Below, piece after piece: positions 8,722 to 17,784 of a DNA stretch of 64,000 nucleotides (positions are counted from its first letter, which is position 1; the number at the start of each line of letters is the position of its first letter). The DNA lies in the NCBI GenBank assembly GCA_964450725.1, contig CAYVGO010000001.1, positions 1 to 64,000 of the forward strand, in the 5' to 3' direction. The notes under the pieces were generated by a model, which was given only the letters and a program-made list of their open reading frames with translations, was not told the DNA's origin and ran no database searches. The translations under genes and the position numbers were made by a program. This DNA comes from CAYVGO01 sp964450725 (GTDB lineage Bacteria > Bacteroidota > Bacteroidia > Bacteroidales > UBA932).

Positions 8722-11700
8722 TTACTTTATGTTGGTAATTGTTCCTGTCAATGAATACTCTCTCTTTGTTTCAAGTTCTGTAAATTTCATGACAAAAATA
8801 AATGTTCCTGCCGGAAAGTCATCTGAGCATAACTCTTTATTTTCAAAGTTCTGATGGCTATATACTTGTGCTCCTGCCCGATTATAAAGATAAATCTCCA
8901 TCTTGTAAAATTCGGTAGTAAATTGATTTTCCGGTCTTATGACAACACACCTATTTTCGGGACTTCCGTTGGTTGTTAGAACATAACTAATCGGCAATTG
9001 TGATATGGAAAATCTCACTTTACAATCAGCATCGGCTTTATTGTTGTACAAATAGTCTTGGTATTCTTTGGCAAATCTACCATTATCTTCCAATAGGGTT
9101 ACTTCTACTTGATTCAAAAGGGTTCCGCCCGATTCAGCCTTTAATTGAATATAGAGGTGCACAGAGTCTTTTGGTTTAAACTCGGGAATCGTAATGGTTT
9201 GTAATATACGTGTATAACTATCATTATTTCCCTCTACTTTCCAGTTTTTATTTTCTTCGTAATGGACTGGTAACGAGAATATGTTTTTGTCAAAGAAGTC
9301 TGTCAATCGTAATACTATATTATTTCCGGTAACATTTGCAGTCTCGTTCACCACCGTAATTTTATAGGGAACAACATCGTTAAAGTAATATGGCGCTTTG
9401 CGATCTTTTTCGACGAGTTCTTTGTGTACACTTACATCTAAAGCAGAATATATGTTGACGCTAATTTCATTGGAATTAACAGCACAACTGCCATGCTTAA
9501 CAAATCGAGCGTGGAATCTACCATTGCGTAATGGTTCATACTTCACATCATTAGCCCGAAGCATTAACTGATTTTCGGAAAACCACTCAATGTATCCTTT
9601 TTGATTAAAGTCTACAAGATATAGTATTCCTGTTTCATTCAACGCAATACTTACAGGATTTGGCGGGTCAGTAAACACCAATGATAATGTAACAGTACTG
9701 TCACATCCTTCTCTGGATAGAAATGTATGTTGGTAAATTCCCGGTTCTGTGATAGAGAGCGTTCCAAAACGGTATGGAGTACCTAAGCATGCCGTATCTC
9801 TGGCGATTATATTATATTTAGGTCTTTTGTAAACTGTGATTTCTTTGGTAGAACTACAAGTGCTGGAGTTAAATGCAGTTACAGAATATGTACCATGTTC
9901 TTTGACATAAATTGAAGGCGTGGTTTCTCCGGTGCTCCACTGATATTGAGTAAACATTTCAGAAACCTTTAACTCTGCAGAATCTTCGTCACAAACTATA
10001 TTGGGGCCTATAATTTCAAACTTCACATTCTGAGAAAACAATATACTGTGTCCGGGAGTTTGAAAACGACATCCGTATTTATCTTGAATTGTGGCACTAT
10101 ATCTGCCTGTCCTAAAGGCTCTGTAACTTACTTCTGTACCAACATCAATACCTCCTTCTTGCCATGTATATTGTTCATAACCGGGAGATGCTTTAAGGGA
10201 TACTGTGTCTCCCGTACAAGCTACTGTTGGCGCTATCACTACGGCTTTTGATTTTCTTAAAACAATGCTGTCTGAAACTTCCGTAGTACACCCATTGATA
10301 GCCGTTCCTTTTAAAGTGTACAGTCCCTCTACAGCGGTAGAATTAATAAGACTTACCTGGTAGGGAGCATTAAGATCAGCCATGAGAGGTTCACCATCTT
10401 TTAGCCATTCATAAGCCGCCAAAGTTGTTATAGAAGATTTTAAAAGAAATTGAGCGGGCATAATATCGCAGAAAGTTCTTGCCCCCTGAAGACTTATATC
10501 CGGAGAAGGCTTTATAGTTACAGAAATTGAAGGCGTGGTTATACTATTGTTGTAGTAATCTTCAATCATAGCATAGATTTGATATTCTCCGACCTCTTTC
10601 AATGTAAGTTTACTTTGTGTCGCAAAAGACAACAATTCTCCGTTAACATACCAATGATATGATTTAAAACCATCTTCTAAACTTAACTCTATGTTTGTTC
10701 CATAGCACTCATTTGAAGAAGAAGCGGTAATATTTTGTGTTGTGATACTGTGCCGTGTAGAGAAGTCGGCAGTACCAATACATCCTTTACTATCTACTAC
10801 CGTAACATTACAGTTCATATTTTGAGACAATACAATATCCTTTTCTGCATTACCGGTACACCATAAATAAGAAGAATAATTTTCAAGTGTAGAAACATTA
10901 AACAACGTTGTTACGGCAAATGACTTGTGACCAACAACGGTTGGTGGAGGTATATTTAAAAAATCAACATCAATAGATTGTTGGCTTTCACATCCGGTAA
11001 TGTTATGTTTAACTTTTGCAGTATAAGTTCCGGGCTGTTCTACTAAATAAACAGGATTATTTGAAGTATCTTGCCACACACAAGTATAATCAGCCATCTC
11101 TTCACCCGGTACGGTAACCGTCAAATTGGTTTTATGCCCCAAACACACTCTTTGATAAGGAAGAATGGCTATTTTAGGTAATTCCTGTAAAACTATTTTT
11201 TGTATTTCTGCACCTTTACATCCCGATGTCGTATTTTCAACAATAATTTTATAATCTCCGGGTTTATTGACAGTGAAAGAAGGGGATGTACCAATCACTT
11301 CATCATTGTATATCCATTGAGTATTATGTACTTCACCAACAACATTACTCACTAATGTTAACGTACCGCCGCGGCAAATTGTGTTAGTAGAATTTGAGGT
11401 AATGGTAACTTTTGGGGCTTCTCCAAGTTGAACATTCGCCACATCAGTAATAAGGCAAGCAGGATTGCTACGTTCTGTAACTTTTAATGTCAACGTAGAG
11501 GCCGCAGTAATATTGAATAATTGCACCCTGCTATTGGGGTACTCTAAAGTTTGAGGCACACCGTTTAATGTCCACTGCCATTCATAATCAAATAAACCTT
11601 CAGTGCCTTCCAATGCCAAATCACCATTTGCACAAGTTGCATTTTCTTTATTATAAATTCCAATATAATCTATATTTACAGGATGAGTAACTACATTAGA

Positions 11701-14700
11701 ACATCCATTATTATCTACAACGGTTAATGTATACTCATGGTTTCCGATTCTGTCCGCTTCAATAGAAAGCGTCGTTTCACCCGTACTCCAAAGATAAGAT
11801 ACATATCCCGAAGGAGCATTTAAGCGTTTGTTAGGTTTAAATATACCGGGAGTTGATGTACAGATTTTTTGTGTTGACTCTGTAATTTCAACCGGAGGTG
11901 CAGGATACTTATGAACATATACCGTATCTATGCCCGGGCATGAAGCACTATTATTAGTTGTTGTTACATAGTATTTACCCTCTTCACTGACAGAAAGGGT
12001 TGGTTCTGAACCTAAAAATCCGTTTGGTCCCACCCATGAGTAAGTGGAATGTAGGGCTGTCGTAGAAAGTGTAACGGGGGTTTGTTCACAAAAAAATATT
12101 TCTTTTTCTTCATTTTTATTTGCAATGGTGGTGGTTGAGATTTCAAAATCTACAGTAAACCGTTTCGTACCGACACAACCGTCAGCATACACAACTCGGA
12201 GCATATACGTACCCGGCTGAGAAATATATGCAAAAGATCTTCCCTGAGAAATCATATTGCCCATATTATTATACCATAGCCATTGTTTAACTTCACTTCT
12301 TGCTGACCCTTGAATTAAGGTAGGAGTACCAATACACCTTCTTACATATTCTACATTGGGTTGAACGTTGACGGAAGGAGTAACCTGATGTACCCGAGAA
12401 ACTGTACATCCTTTACTGTCTTTAATCGTTGCAGAAATTGTTGTGGGCTCGGTAATGAATATGGAATAATTGTTAGCATCACTTATTTCAGGGGTTGAAG
12501 AAGCATGCCATTGGTATGAATTAAATCCTTCTGATAAAGAAAATAACTGTTTATCAAGGTTAGCATCACTACAATCAAGAGTAGTGACTCCTTGTATGTC
12601 TAAGTTCAGATTTTCTTGTTGGAAATCAGCAATATCAATCTCCAGAGTGTTAGTACATCCATCTAAAGATACAGCAACACTATATACACCATTTTCTCTT
12701 ACAAGAATATTGGAAGTTGTTTCTCCGGTATTCCAAGCATACGTTTGGTAGGCTTTTGAGAGTACGGATAACGATAGAGATGCTGCTTTGCCAGGAATTG
12801 GCGAACATAACAATAACTCTGATGATTTGACGATCTGAGTAGGTAGTAATACTTTTTTTAAATCAGCACTTTCTGTAGTTGCTATAGTCGAAGGAGTGGT
12901 GATTTTACAACGAACTTGATACGTTCGATTATCCACAGGAGTGAGAATTACGAGGTTGGTTGATGTTACCCCTGAATAAAGATTATCATTTGAAAGATTT
13001 TTCCATGTATTACTTTCAAAAATTTGCCATTGATAACTATAACCAACTACAGCATCTCCAACTGTTGCGGTCAATGTAGAATTTGTTTCACAGAACGTTT
13101 TTGATAAAGGCTTCTGATAAGTCACGTTCGCCGCATGTATTGTCAATAGTGATGCTCGCGTCAATTGTTTTTTTGCAGGATCTTCTGAGTTAATAACACA
13201 ACGATAAAAATAACCGTTATGTGATAGAGCGATATTTGAAAGTGTTAAGGTTGCCCCGAATTGTCCTAATGGAATAAAGCTTTGTTGATTATCTGTTGAT
13301 TGTTCCCAAGAGTAAGTTGCACCAGAAGAGTTCGTTGAGCATTCAAAAGCAACGATACTTCCCTCAGTACTCACAACATCTTCAGGTTGCTTTGTGATTA
13401 AAGGCAATGCTTTATTGATTAAAGGTATATTGGCTTCTTGGAAGCATGAAGGTGTAGAAAGATAGTTTGCCTTAATCTTTAAAGAGTTTGCATTTGCCTC
13501 TATATTTGGAATGGGTATCGGAACATTTGATACTACAGTCGAAGATGGATTAATATAATCAGCCTTTAAATTACCATCCTGAGATAAAAAGTAATAATTT
13601 ACATCCGGCAAAGCACTGTTGAGAGTTCCGTTAAGAGTATAAGTTGTACCATGTAATTGATAGCCAACGGCACCAATCGTATAACCAAGATTAATAGGGT
13701 TACGAACCTTTAATGCTGCTTCATCGGAATATATACTGCCGCATTGGCCGGTAACTTTACATCGTATTTTTGTATTATTATAAGACGACTCTGCAGATAA
13801 AAATCCTGTATGGAAAATCAAACTTGGAGTATTTGTTCCTGAGATTTGAGATGCAATATCATTGATGGGGGTAAAACTTCCTGTACTTTTCATTTCCCAT
13901 TGATACTGTATTCCTCCCGCTAATGGAATACCAGTTATATCTCCAACCTGAAAAACGGCGGATTCATTTTCGCAAACCGTAAGATTTTGCGGTTCTTCTC
14001 CAATAAGAACGTTGCCACTTCCGGATAATGAAACTTCTACATTTTCAGAAGCACATCCTAATCCACTGGAGAGAAAACTGTAAATAATCACGCGATTCTC
14101 AGAAGATGGCAAATTCGTAAGGTTTAATATTGCCTCGTCTCCAGATTCATGGGTATAAGAATGAACAACGGCATAATTAGGCGTTAAAATGTTGTAACCC
14201 AACTCTATTTGAGGATTTGTAATTTTTAATCTTCGTTGAGTGGTAGCGCCGCTTCCAGTACACTCCGGAATAAATAATGCGACAGGGTTTACAGGATTTG
14301 GAATAACTTTTACAATACATGTCTCTGATAGTATGTTGCCACAACTCGAAACAATATTACAACGAAAGGGTGTGTGATTTAAATCTATAGTCGCTATCGT
14401 TTTTAATTTTGATGTTGTAGTTCCTTGAAATTGAGCAGACTCTTCAATTGCCTCCCAAATGTTACCCATCAATCGTTCCCATTGGTAAGAGATATTTTCT
14501 CCGGACACTCCGATGGTTAATTCTATCGGGCTTTTTTCGCAACTTTCTATGTCTTGAGGCTGTTGTGAAATAGTTGGTGCTCCGGTTTTGATAACAAAGT
14601 TATTGCTTGTAGATTCAGTACAGCCTTTATTTTTTATTTTACAGCGAAATGAGTAATTTTCTACAGATGTATTAACTTCAGGTATAGTCAGTACACTTGT

Positions 14701-15216
14701 CGTACTTAAAATTTCCCAGTCATTACTGTTTTTTAAAGAACGTTCCCATTGATAAGAGGTAACTGTACCTAAACTTGTAGGAACTACAGTAACCGGACTT
14801 CCAATACATGCGTGGACATCTTTTATTGGAGATATGAAAACCGGAGCCTGAAGATAGGAAAAAGTTATATTCACGGTTTTCAGTGCTGTTACACTATTGG
14901 GTGAGAATAATTCAATCTTATATTGATAACTGCCTGCACTCACGTAACTAGACAAGGGTATATTAATAGATTGCTGGGTTCCGCCCCCCACAGAAATTGC
15001 CGTTGTAGGGACAATACCATGCCCTGTGATGTAGTAAGAGTAGCCCGCATAAAAACTTGACACCTTAAACGTAAGGACACCAGAATTACCCTCACACATT
15101 ACCGTAGGAGAAACTCCAATGTAGGAAAAACTCCCTTTTACATTTTTAGAAGGGAGCATCCAAAGGAAGAGGAAAAGAATATATATAATTTTTGTGTGTC
15201 GCATAGTTACAGACAT
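8722..15216 (-). CDS. Giant secreted Ig-like repeat protein with T9SS type B-like C-terminal domain
   Basis: A 2164-residue predicted secreted or cell-surface protein. It begins with a signal peptide (hydrophobic YILFLFLWML near residues 12-21); the alternative ATG at 15204 gives the same signal. About 18 beta-sandwich units follow, each centred on a tryptophan strand. The first five are Ig-like (YQWE, TYSWE, YQWQ with paired Cys, residues about 150-790). The later ones have the SxLWSTGETT type common in gliding-motility-associated proteins (residues about 830-1800). Residues about 1925-2042 resemble a DUF11-type domain. Residues about 2081-2164 (MEIYLYNRAGAQVYSHQNFE, then FPAGTFIFVMKF) match the type B C-terminal sorting domain that directs proteins through the type IX secretion system. 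No T9SS component or PorP-like partner lies next to it. An adhesin role is inferred from architecture only. Confidence 0.85.
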   Translation of the reverse strand: MSVTMRHTKIIYILFLFLWMLPSKNVKGSFSYIGVSPTVMCEGNSGVLTFKVSSFYAGYSYYITGHGIVPTTAISVGGGTQQSINIPLSSYVSAGSYQYKIELFSPNSVTALKTVNITFSYLQAPVFISPIKDVHACIGSPVTVVPTSLGTVTSYQWERSLKNSNDWEILSTTSVLTIPEVNTSVENYSFRCKIKNKGCTESTSNNFVIKTGAPTISQQPQDIESCEKSPIELTIGVSGENISYQWERLMGNIWEAIEESAQFQGTTTSKLKTIATIDLNHTPFRCNIVSSCGNILSETCIVKVIPNPVNPVALFIPECTGSGATTQRRLKITNPQIELGYNILTPNYAVVHSYTHESGDEAILNLTNLPSSENRVIIYSFLSSGLGCASENVEVSLSGSGNVLIGEEPQNLTVCENESAVFQVGDITGIPLAGGIQYQWEMKSTGSFTPINDIASQISGTNTPSLIFHTGFLSAESSYNNTKIRCKVTGQCGSIYSDEAALKVRNPINLGYTIGAVGYQLHGTTYTLNGTLNSALPDVNYYFLSQDGNLKADYINPSSTVVSNVPIPIPNIEANANSLKIKANYLSTPSCFQEANIPLINKALPLITKQPEDVVSTEGSIVAFECSTNSSGATYSWEQSTDNQQSFIPLGQFGATLTLSNIALSHNGYFYRCVINSEDPAKKQLTRASLLTIHAANVTYQKPLSKTFCETNSTLTATVGDAVVGYSYQWQIFESNTWKNLSNDNLYSGVTSTNLVILTPVDNRTYQVRCKITTPSTIATTESADLKKVLLPTQIVKSSELLLCSPIPGKAASLSLSVLSKAYQTYAWNTGETTSNILVRENGVYSVAVSLDGCTNTLEIDIADFQQENLNLDIQGVTTLDCSDANLDKQLFSLSEGFNSYQWHASSTPEISDANNYSIFITEPTTISATIKDSKGCTVSRVHQVTPSVNVQPNVEYVRRCIGTPTLIQGSARSEVKQWLWYNNMGNMISQGRSFAYISQPGTYMLRVVYADGCVGTKRFTVDFEISTTTIANKNEEKEIFFCEQTPVTLSTTALHSTYSWVGPNGFLGSEPTLSVSEEGKYYVTTTNNSASCPGIDTVYVHKYPAPPVEITESTQKICTSTPGIFKPNKRLNAPSGYVSYLWSTGETTLSIEADRIGNHEYTLTVVDNNGCSNVVTHPVNIDYIGIYNKENATCANGDLALEGTEGLFDYEWQWTLNGVPQTLEYPNSRVQLFNITAASTLTLKVTERSNPACLITDVANVQLGEAPKVTITSNSTNTICRGGTLTLVSNVVGEVHNTQWIYNDEVIGTSPSFTVNKPGDYKIIVENTTSGCKGAEIQKIVLQELPKIAILPYQRVCLGHKTNLTVTVPGEEMADYTCVWQDTSNNPVYLVEQPGTYTAKVKHNITGCESQQSIDVDFLNIPPPTVVGHKSFAVTTLFNVSTLENYSSYLWCTGNAEKDIVLSQNMNCNVTVVDSKGCIGTADFSTRHSITTQNITASSSNECYGTNIELSLEDGFKSYHWYVNGELLSFATQSKLTLKEVGEYQIYAMIEDYYNNSITTPSISVTIKPSPDISLQGARTFCDIMPAQFLLKSSITTLAAYEWLKDGEPLMADLNAPYQVSLINSTAVEGLYTLKGTAINGCTTEVSDSIVLRKSKAVVIAPTVACTGDTVSLKASPGYEQYTWQEGGIDVGTEVSYRAFRTGRYSATIQDKYGCRFQTPGHSILFSQNVKFEIIGPNIVCDEDSAELKVSEMFTQYQWSTGETTPSIYVKEHGTYSVTAFNSSTCSSTKEITVYKRPKYNIIARDTACLGTPYRFGTLSITEPGIYQHTFLSREGCDSTVTLSLVFTDPPNPVSIALNETGILYLVDFNQKGYIEWFSENQLMLRANDVKYEPLRNGRFHARFVKHGSCAVNSNEISVNIYSALDVSVHKELVEKDRKAPYYFNDVVPYKITVVNETANVTGNNIVLRLTDFFDKNIFSLPVHYEENKNWKVEGNNDSYTRILQTITIPEFKPKDSVHLYIQLKAESGGTLLNQVEVTLLEDNGRFAKEYQDYLYNNKADADCKVRFSISQLPISYVLTTNGSPENRCVVIRPENQFTTEFYKMEIYLYNRAGAQVYSHQNFENKELCSDDFPAGTFIFVMKFTELETKREYSLTGTITNIK

Positions 15217-15308
15217 CGCAATATCTCAAACAACTACTACTTTACTTTAAAAACGAAAAAAGAAACTCTTTATTGTGAATGTTAAAGTTAATCTACGTTA
15301 TCATTGGT

Positions 15309-16085
15309 TTACGTAAGTTTAAAAATGGACGTTGCATTAGACGAAGTTATCTGGGCTACATCATTGTTTGTTATTGTTTTAATGTTAGAAATACAACTTG
15401 CTATGTATGGGATATAACAACTCTCGTTTCTTTGTTTACGAAAAGGATGAGGAGTTAGATAGGGAGCATCTGTTTCTAAAAGGATATGAGAAATTGACAT
15501 CTCCTTGACAGTCTCTTGAAGATGTTCACTAAAGGTTACGACTCCACCAATTCCAAAATAAGCATGAGGGCAAAGGTTACTAATGCGTCTGTAAATTTCT
15601 ATTGATCCAGAAAAAGCATGAAATACACAGTGTAATTTATCTGTTTTTACGTACTCTAAGCAATCAAATAATAAATCAAACGCATTTCTAATATGAATAA
15701 TAACTGGAAGGTTTGACTCAATTGCCAAGTTAAGTTGTTGAATAAACAATTCTTGTTGTTGTAACTTGTAAGTTTTACTCCAATATAAATCTAATCCGAT
15801 TTCTCCAATGCCAATAATATCTTGCCTCCGATGTTTGACAACATTTTCTACAAAAGTAAATTGTTCCTTGTAGGTGTTGTCAACACACGTAGGGTGAATA
15901 CCTACCGTTGCAAAACATGTTGAAGGATGTTGTTTTACAAAAAGAATAAGAGGCTCAAAAGTAACTTGGTCAATATTAGGTAAAATCATTTTAGATACTC
16001 CGGCAGCAACAGCACGTTGTAAAACTTCATCTCTATCTTTATCAAAAGCTTGTTCTGTTAAGTGTGTGTGGGTGTCAATATACAT
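15309..16085 (-). CDS. tatD: TatD family metal-dependent hydrolase / DNase
   Basis: A 258-residue TatD-family protein: a TIM-barrel metal-dependent hydrolase, with 3'-5' exonuclease activity shown for E. coli TatD. Metal-binding and catalytic blocks are DTHTHL at the N-terminus, IGEIGLD, PVIIHIRNA, HAFSGS and LETDAPY. The frame runs 16 codons further upstream, but that extension contains a TAnnTTTG promoter element (16108-16115), so ATG 16085 (MYIDTHTHL) is chosen and gives the usual family N-terminus. It is divergent from the RNase P RNA gene. Length is typical (about 255-265). Confidence 0.92.
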   Translation of the reverse strand: MYIDTHTHLTEQAFDKDRDEVLQRAVAAGVSKMILPNIDQVTFEPLILFVKQHPSTCFATVGIHPTCVDNTYKEQFTFVENVVKHRRQDIIGIGEIGLDLYWSKTYKLQQQELFIQQLNLAIESNLPVIIHIRNAFDLLFDCLEYVKTDKLHCVFHAFSGSIEIYRRISNLCPHAYFGIGGVVTFSEHLQETVKEMSISHILLETDAPYLTPHPFRKQRNESCYIPYIASCISNIKTITNNDVAQITSSNATSIFKLT

Positions 16086-16107
16086 AAATATTTCCTTGAA
16101 AGTACTA

Positions 16108-16115
16108 CAAAAATA
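16108..16115 (-). promoter_or_regulatory. Probable -7 element for tatD
   Basis: The minus strand reads TATTTTTG here, 23 bp upstream of the chosen ATG. A TTG-type element lies only 15 bp further upstream (CAA at 16131-16133 on the plus strand), closer than usual, so the -33 part is weak. Confidence 0.5.
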
Positions 16116-16147
16116 CAAGATTCTTTCGGACAATCATAGTTTTGTTA

Positions 16148-16155
16148 TATATTTG
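16148..16155 (+). promoter_or_regulatory. Probable -7 element for rnpB
   Basis: TATATTTG matches TAnnTTTG and lies about 17 bp before the first base of the predicted P1 stem of RNase P RNA. No good TTG is seen at the -33 position. Confidence 0.5.
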
Positions 16156-16172
16156 TGCGATTAATTACTCAC

Positions 16173-16522
16173 AATCGGTTAGATGTTCTGCTGCTGCCGT
16201 TTTACGGGAGAGGAAAGTCCGGGCAAGAAAGGACTCCGCACTACCTAACGGGTAGATATTCGTAAGAGTATAGTAATGTAACAGAAAATAACAGCCTTGT
16301 AACTATAATTATGAGGCAAAGGTGAAAAGGTGTGGTAAGAGCACACCGGAGTTGATGGTAACTTCGATTCCGTACATCTTGCGGCTTGCAAAACCATGTA
16401 TATCAGCGTTTGAGGGCTGTCCGTCCGAGGCTGAGGGGTAGGTTGCTAAAGTTGTAAAGTGATTTGCAACGTAGATAAATAGTAGAACAAGACAGAACCC
16501 GGCTTACAGTTTAACCGATTGT
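16173..16522 (+). ncRNA. rnpB: RNase P RNA (bacterial type A)
   Basis: The catalytic RNA of RNase P, which matures the 5' end of tRNAs. Conserved core sequences are present: GAGGAAAGTCCGGGC near 16208-16222 and the 3' universal ACAGAACCCGGCTTACA near 16492-16508. The terminal P1 helix forms from AATCGGTTA (16173-16181) and TAACCGATT (16512-16520), which are perfectly complementary. The roughly 350-nt length is normal for type A RNAs. Exact ends are set from the P1 helix and may be off by a few bases. Confidence 0.94.
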
Positions 16523-16591
16523 TTTTATTGAAGATAAGTAACTACTATTGTTGTAGAACTTATTGAATTGAAGCCAATAGAAATAAATGAT

Positions 16592-17443
16592 TTACTCTTT
16601 GTTCTTGCAAACTCTAAATCCTATGTAGTTATAGGCGATAAAAGGAGAGTTGAGTCTGTGAAAAACCGTTACTTCTTCGCGCTTCGATTTCCAACAGCCT
16701 CCGCGAATTACTCGATTGAAAGCATTACGCGGTTTTAAGGGAGGCTTTACTTTGTCTTGATAAGTTATAAAAAAATCTTCACACCACTCATAAACATTAC
16801 CACTCATGTCATATAGTCCTAACTGATTAGGATCTTTAGTACCGACCTGATGTGTAACGCCATTGCTGTTTTCTTTGTACCACGAAGCATTATTAATATA
16901 ATGGGTGCCCGCAAATATATATTCTTTGCCTTCACTCTTATGACCACCTTTTGCAGCATATTCCCACTCTTCTTCTGAGGGTAACCTGCCTCCAACCCAC
17001 TCACAAAAAGATTTTGCACCAAACCAAGTTACAAAAACGATGGGATTAAAATCATAACCATTTGCAGGCTCCCATAAAGAGTTTTTACGATTATATTGGA
17101 TACCCCATTCATATTCGTATACTAAAATGGCACTGTTATAATCATCCATCGCGACATAACGATTATTATCCATCAGTACCACTTTCACATTTTCAGCTTC
17201 ATTCAAAAAAGTGCAGTATTGAGCATTTGTTATCTCATAGCGACTGATAAAAAAATCTTCTACCGAAACTTCATGTATTGGTAAAGAATTCGACTCACAT
17301 TCTTTTTCCTGAATAAAGCAACCCATAGTAAATGTACCTCCTTTTACCTCAACCATTGATAATTCTATGTTTTGAGAAATCAAAGAAGTTGTTCTTAAGA
17401 ACAGTAAAAATAATACAATACAATATTTTTTTGAAAAATACAT
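16592..17443 (-). CDS. Secreted SUMF1/FGE-like (formylglycine-generating enzyme fold) protein
   Basis: A 283-residue protein with a signal peptide (VLFLLFLRTTSLISQ) and a single FGE-sulfatase (SUMF1) domain. Visible family blocks are VEVKGGTFTMGC, YEITNAQYCTFLN, FVTWFGAKSFCEWVGGRLPS, EEEWEYAAKGG, LYDMSGNVYEWCED, VIRGGCWKS and IGFRVCKN. In true formylglycine-generating enzymes the copper-binding cysteine pair sits just after the RGGSW-like block. Here that segment reads RGGCWKSKREEVTVFHRLNS and lacks the second cysteine, so sulfatase-activating activity is doubtful. The fold is widely reused in Bacteroidota, for example in GldJ and GldK, but this protein is shorter than those. No sulfatase gene is in the window. 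It has its own promoter about 125 bp upstream. Confidence 0.8.
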   Translation of the reverse strand: MYFSKKYCIVLFLLFLRTTSLISQNIELSMVEVKGGTFTMGCFIQEKECESNSLPIHEVSVEDFFISRYEITNAQYCTFLNEAENVKVVLMDNNRYVAMDDYNSAILVYEYEWGIQYNRKNSLWEPANGYDFNPIVFVTWFGAKSFCEWVGGRLPSEEEWEYAAKGGHKSEGKEYIFAGTHYINNASWYKENSNGVTHQVGTKDPNQLGLYDMSGNVYEWCEDFFITYQDKVKPPLKPRNAFNRVIRGGCWKSKREEVTVFHRLNSPFIAYNYIGFRVCKNKE

Positions 17444-17568
17444 AAACTAAATTTGAATGCTAAATACTTAAACGATGGATACTTATAAATTATTGTTATA
17501 AGCATTCTTTTTTAACAAATGTATCAACCGTCTGTTATCATAGAGTGCTCTAAAAGTTGCTGTGAAAA

Positions 17569-17599
17569 CAAAGGTAAGTATTTTAGTCAGAGAAAGCAA
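17569..17599 (-). promoter_or_regulatory. Bacteroidota-type promoter for the SUMF1-like gene
   Basis: On the minus strand TTG (17597-17599) and TACCTTTG (17569-17576) are 20 bp apart. The predicted leader is long, about 120 nt, to the ATG at 17443. Confidence 0.7.
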
Positions 17600-17736
17600 G
17601 AGTTGATGTTAACCACTTATTTTTACTATAATATATGTTGGTTGTATTTGGCGAAATTGATTTTTACTATATTGAGCGCGCACTTGTAAATTATCCACAT
17701 TTTTTGTGATTCTGTTATTTATTCAAAGAAAACATG

Positions 17737-17744
17737 TAAATTTG
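17737..17744 (+). promoter_or_regulatory. Probable -7 element for nifJ
   Basis: TAAATTTG, 40 bp before the nifJ ATG. No TTG is present at the expected -33 spacing. Confidence 0.5.
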
Positions 17745-17784
17745 CAGCAGTATAAATTTCGTATGTTTTAAATAAAACCAAACT

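Larger units (their letters stand above)
17444..17784. other. Intergenic region between divergent genes
   Basis: 341 bp without a gene. It holds the minus-strand promoter of the SUMF1-like gene (17569-17599) and a plus-strand -7 element for nifJ (17737-17744). The middle (about 17600-17730) is A/T-rich and shows nothing else I can name. Confidence 0.65.

Noticed and set aside
12470..12751. 93-codon plus-strand frame inside the giant secreted protein gene
   Set aside because: It is antisense to a continuous, well-formed repeat-protein frame and has no promoter or recognisable product.
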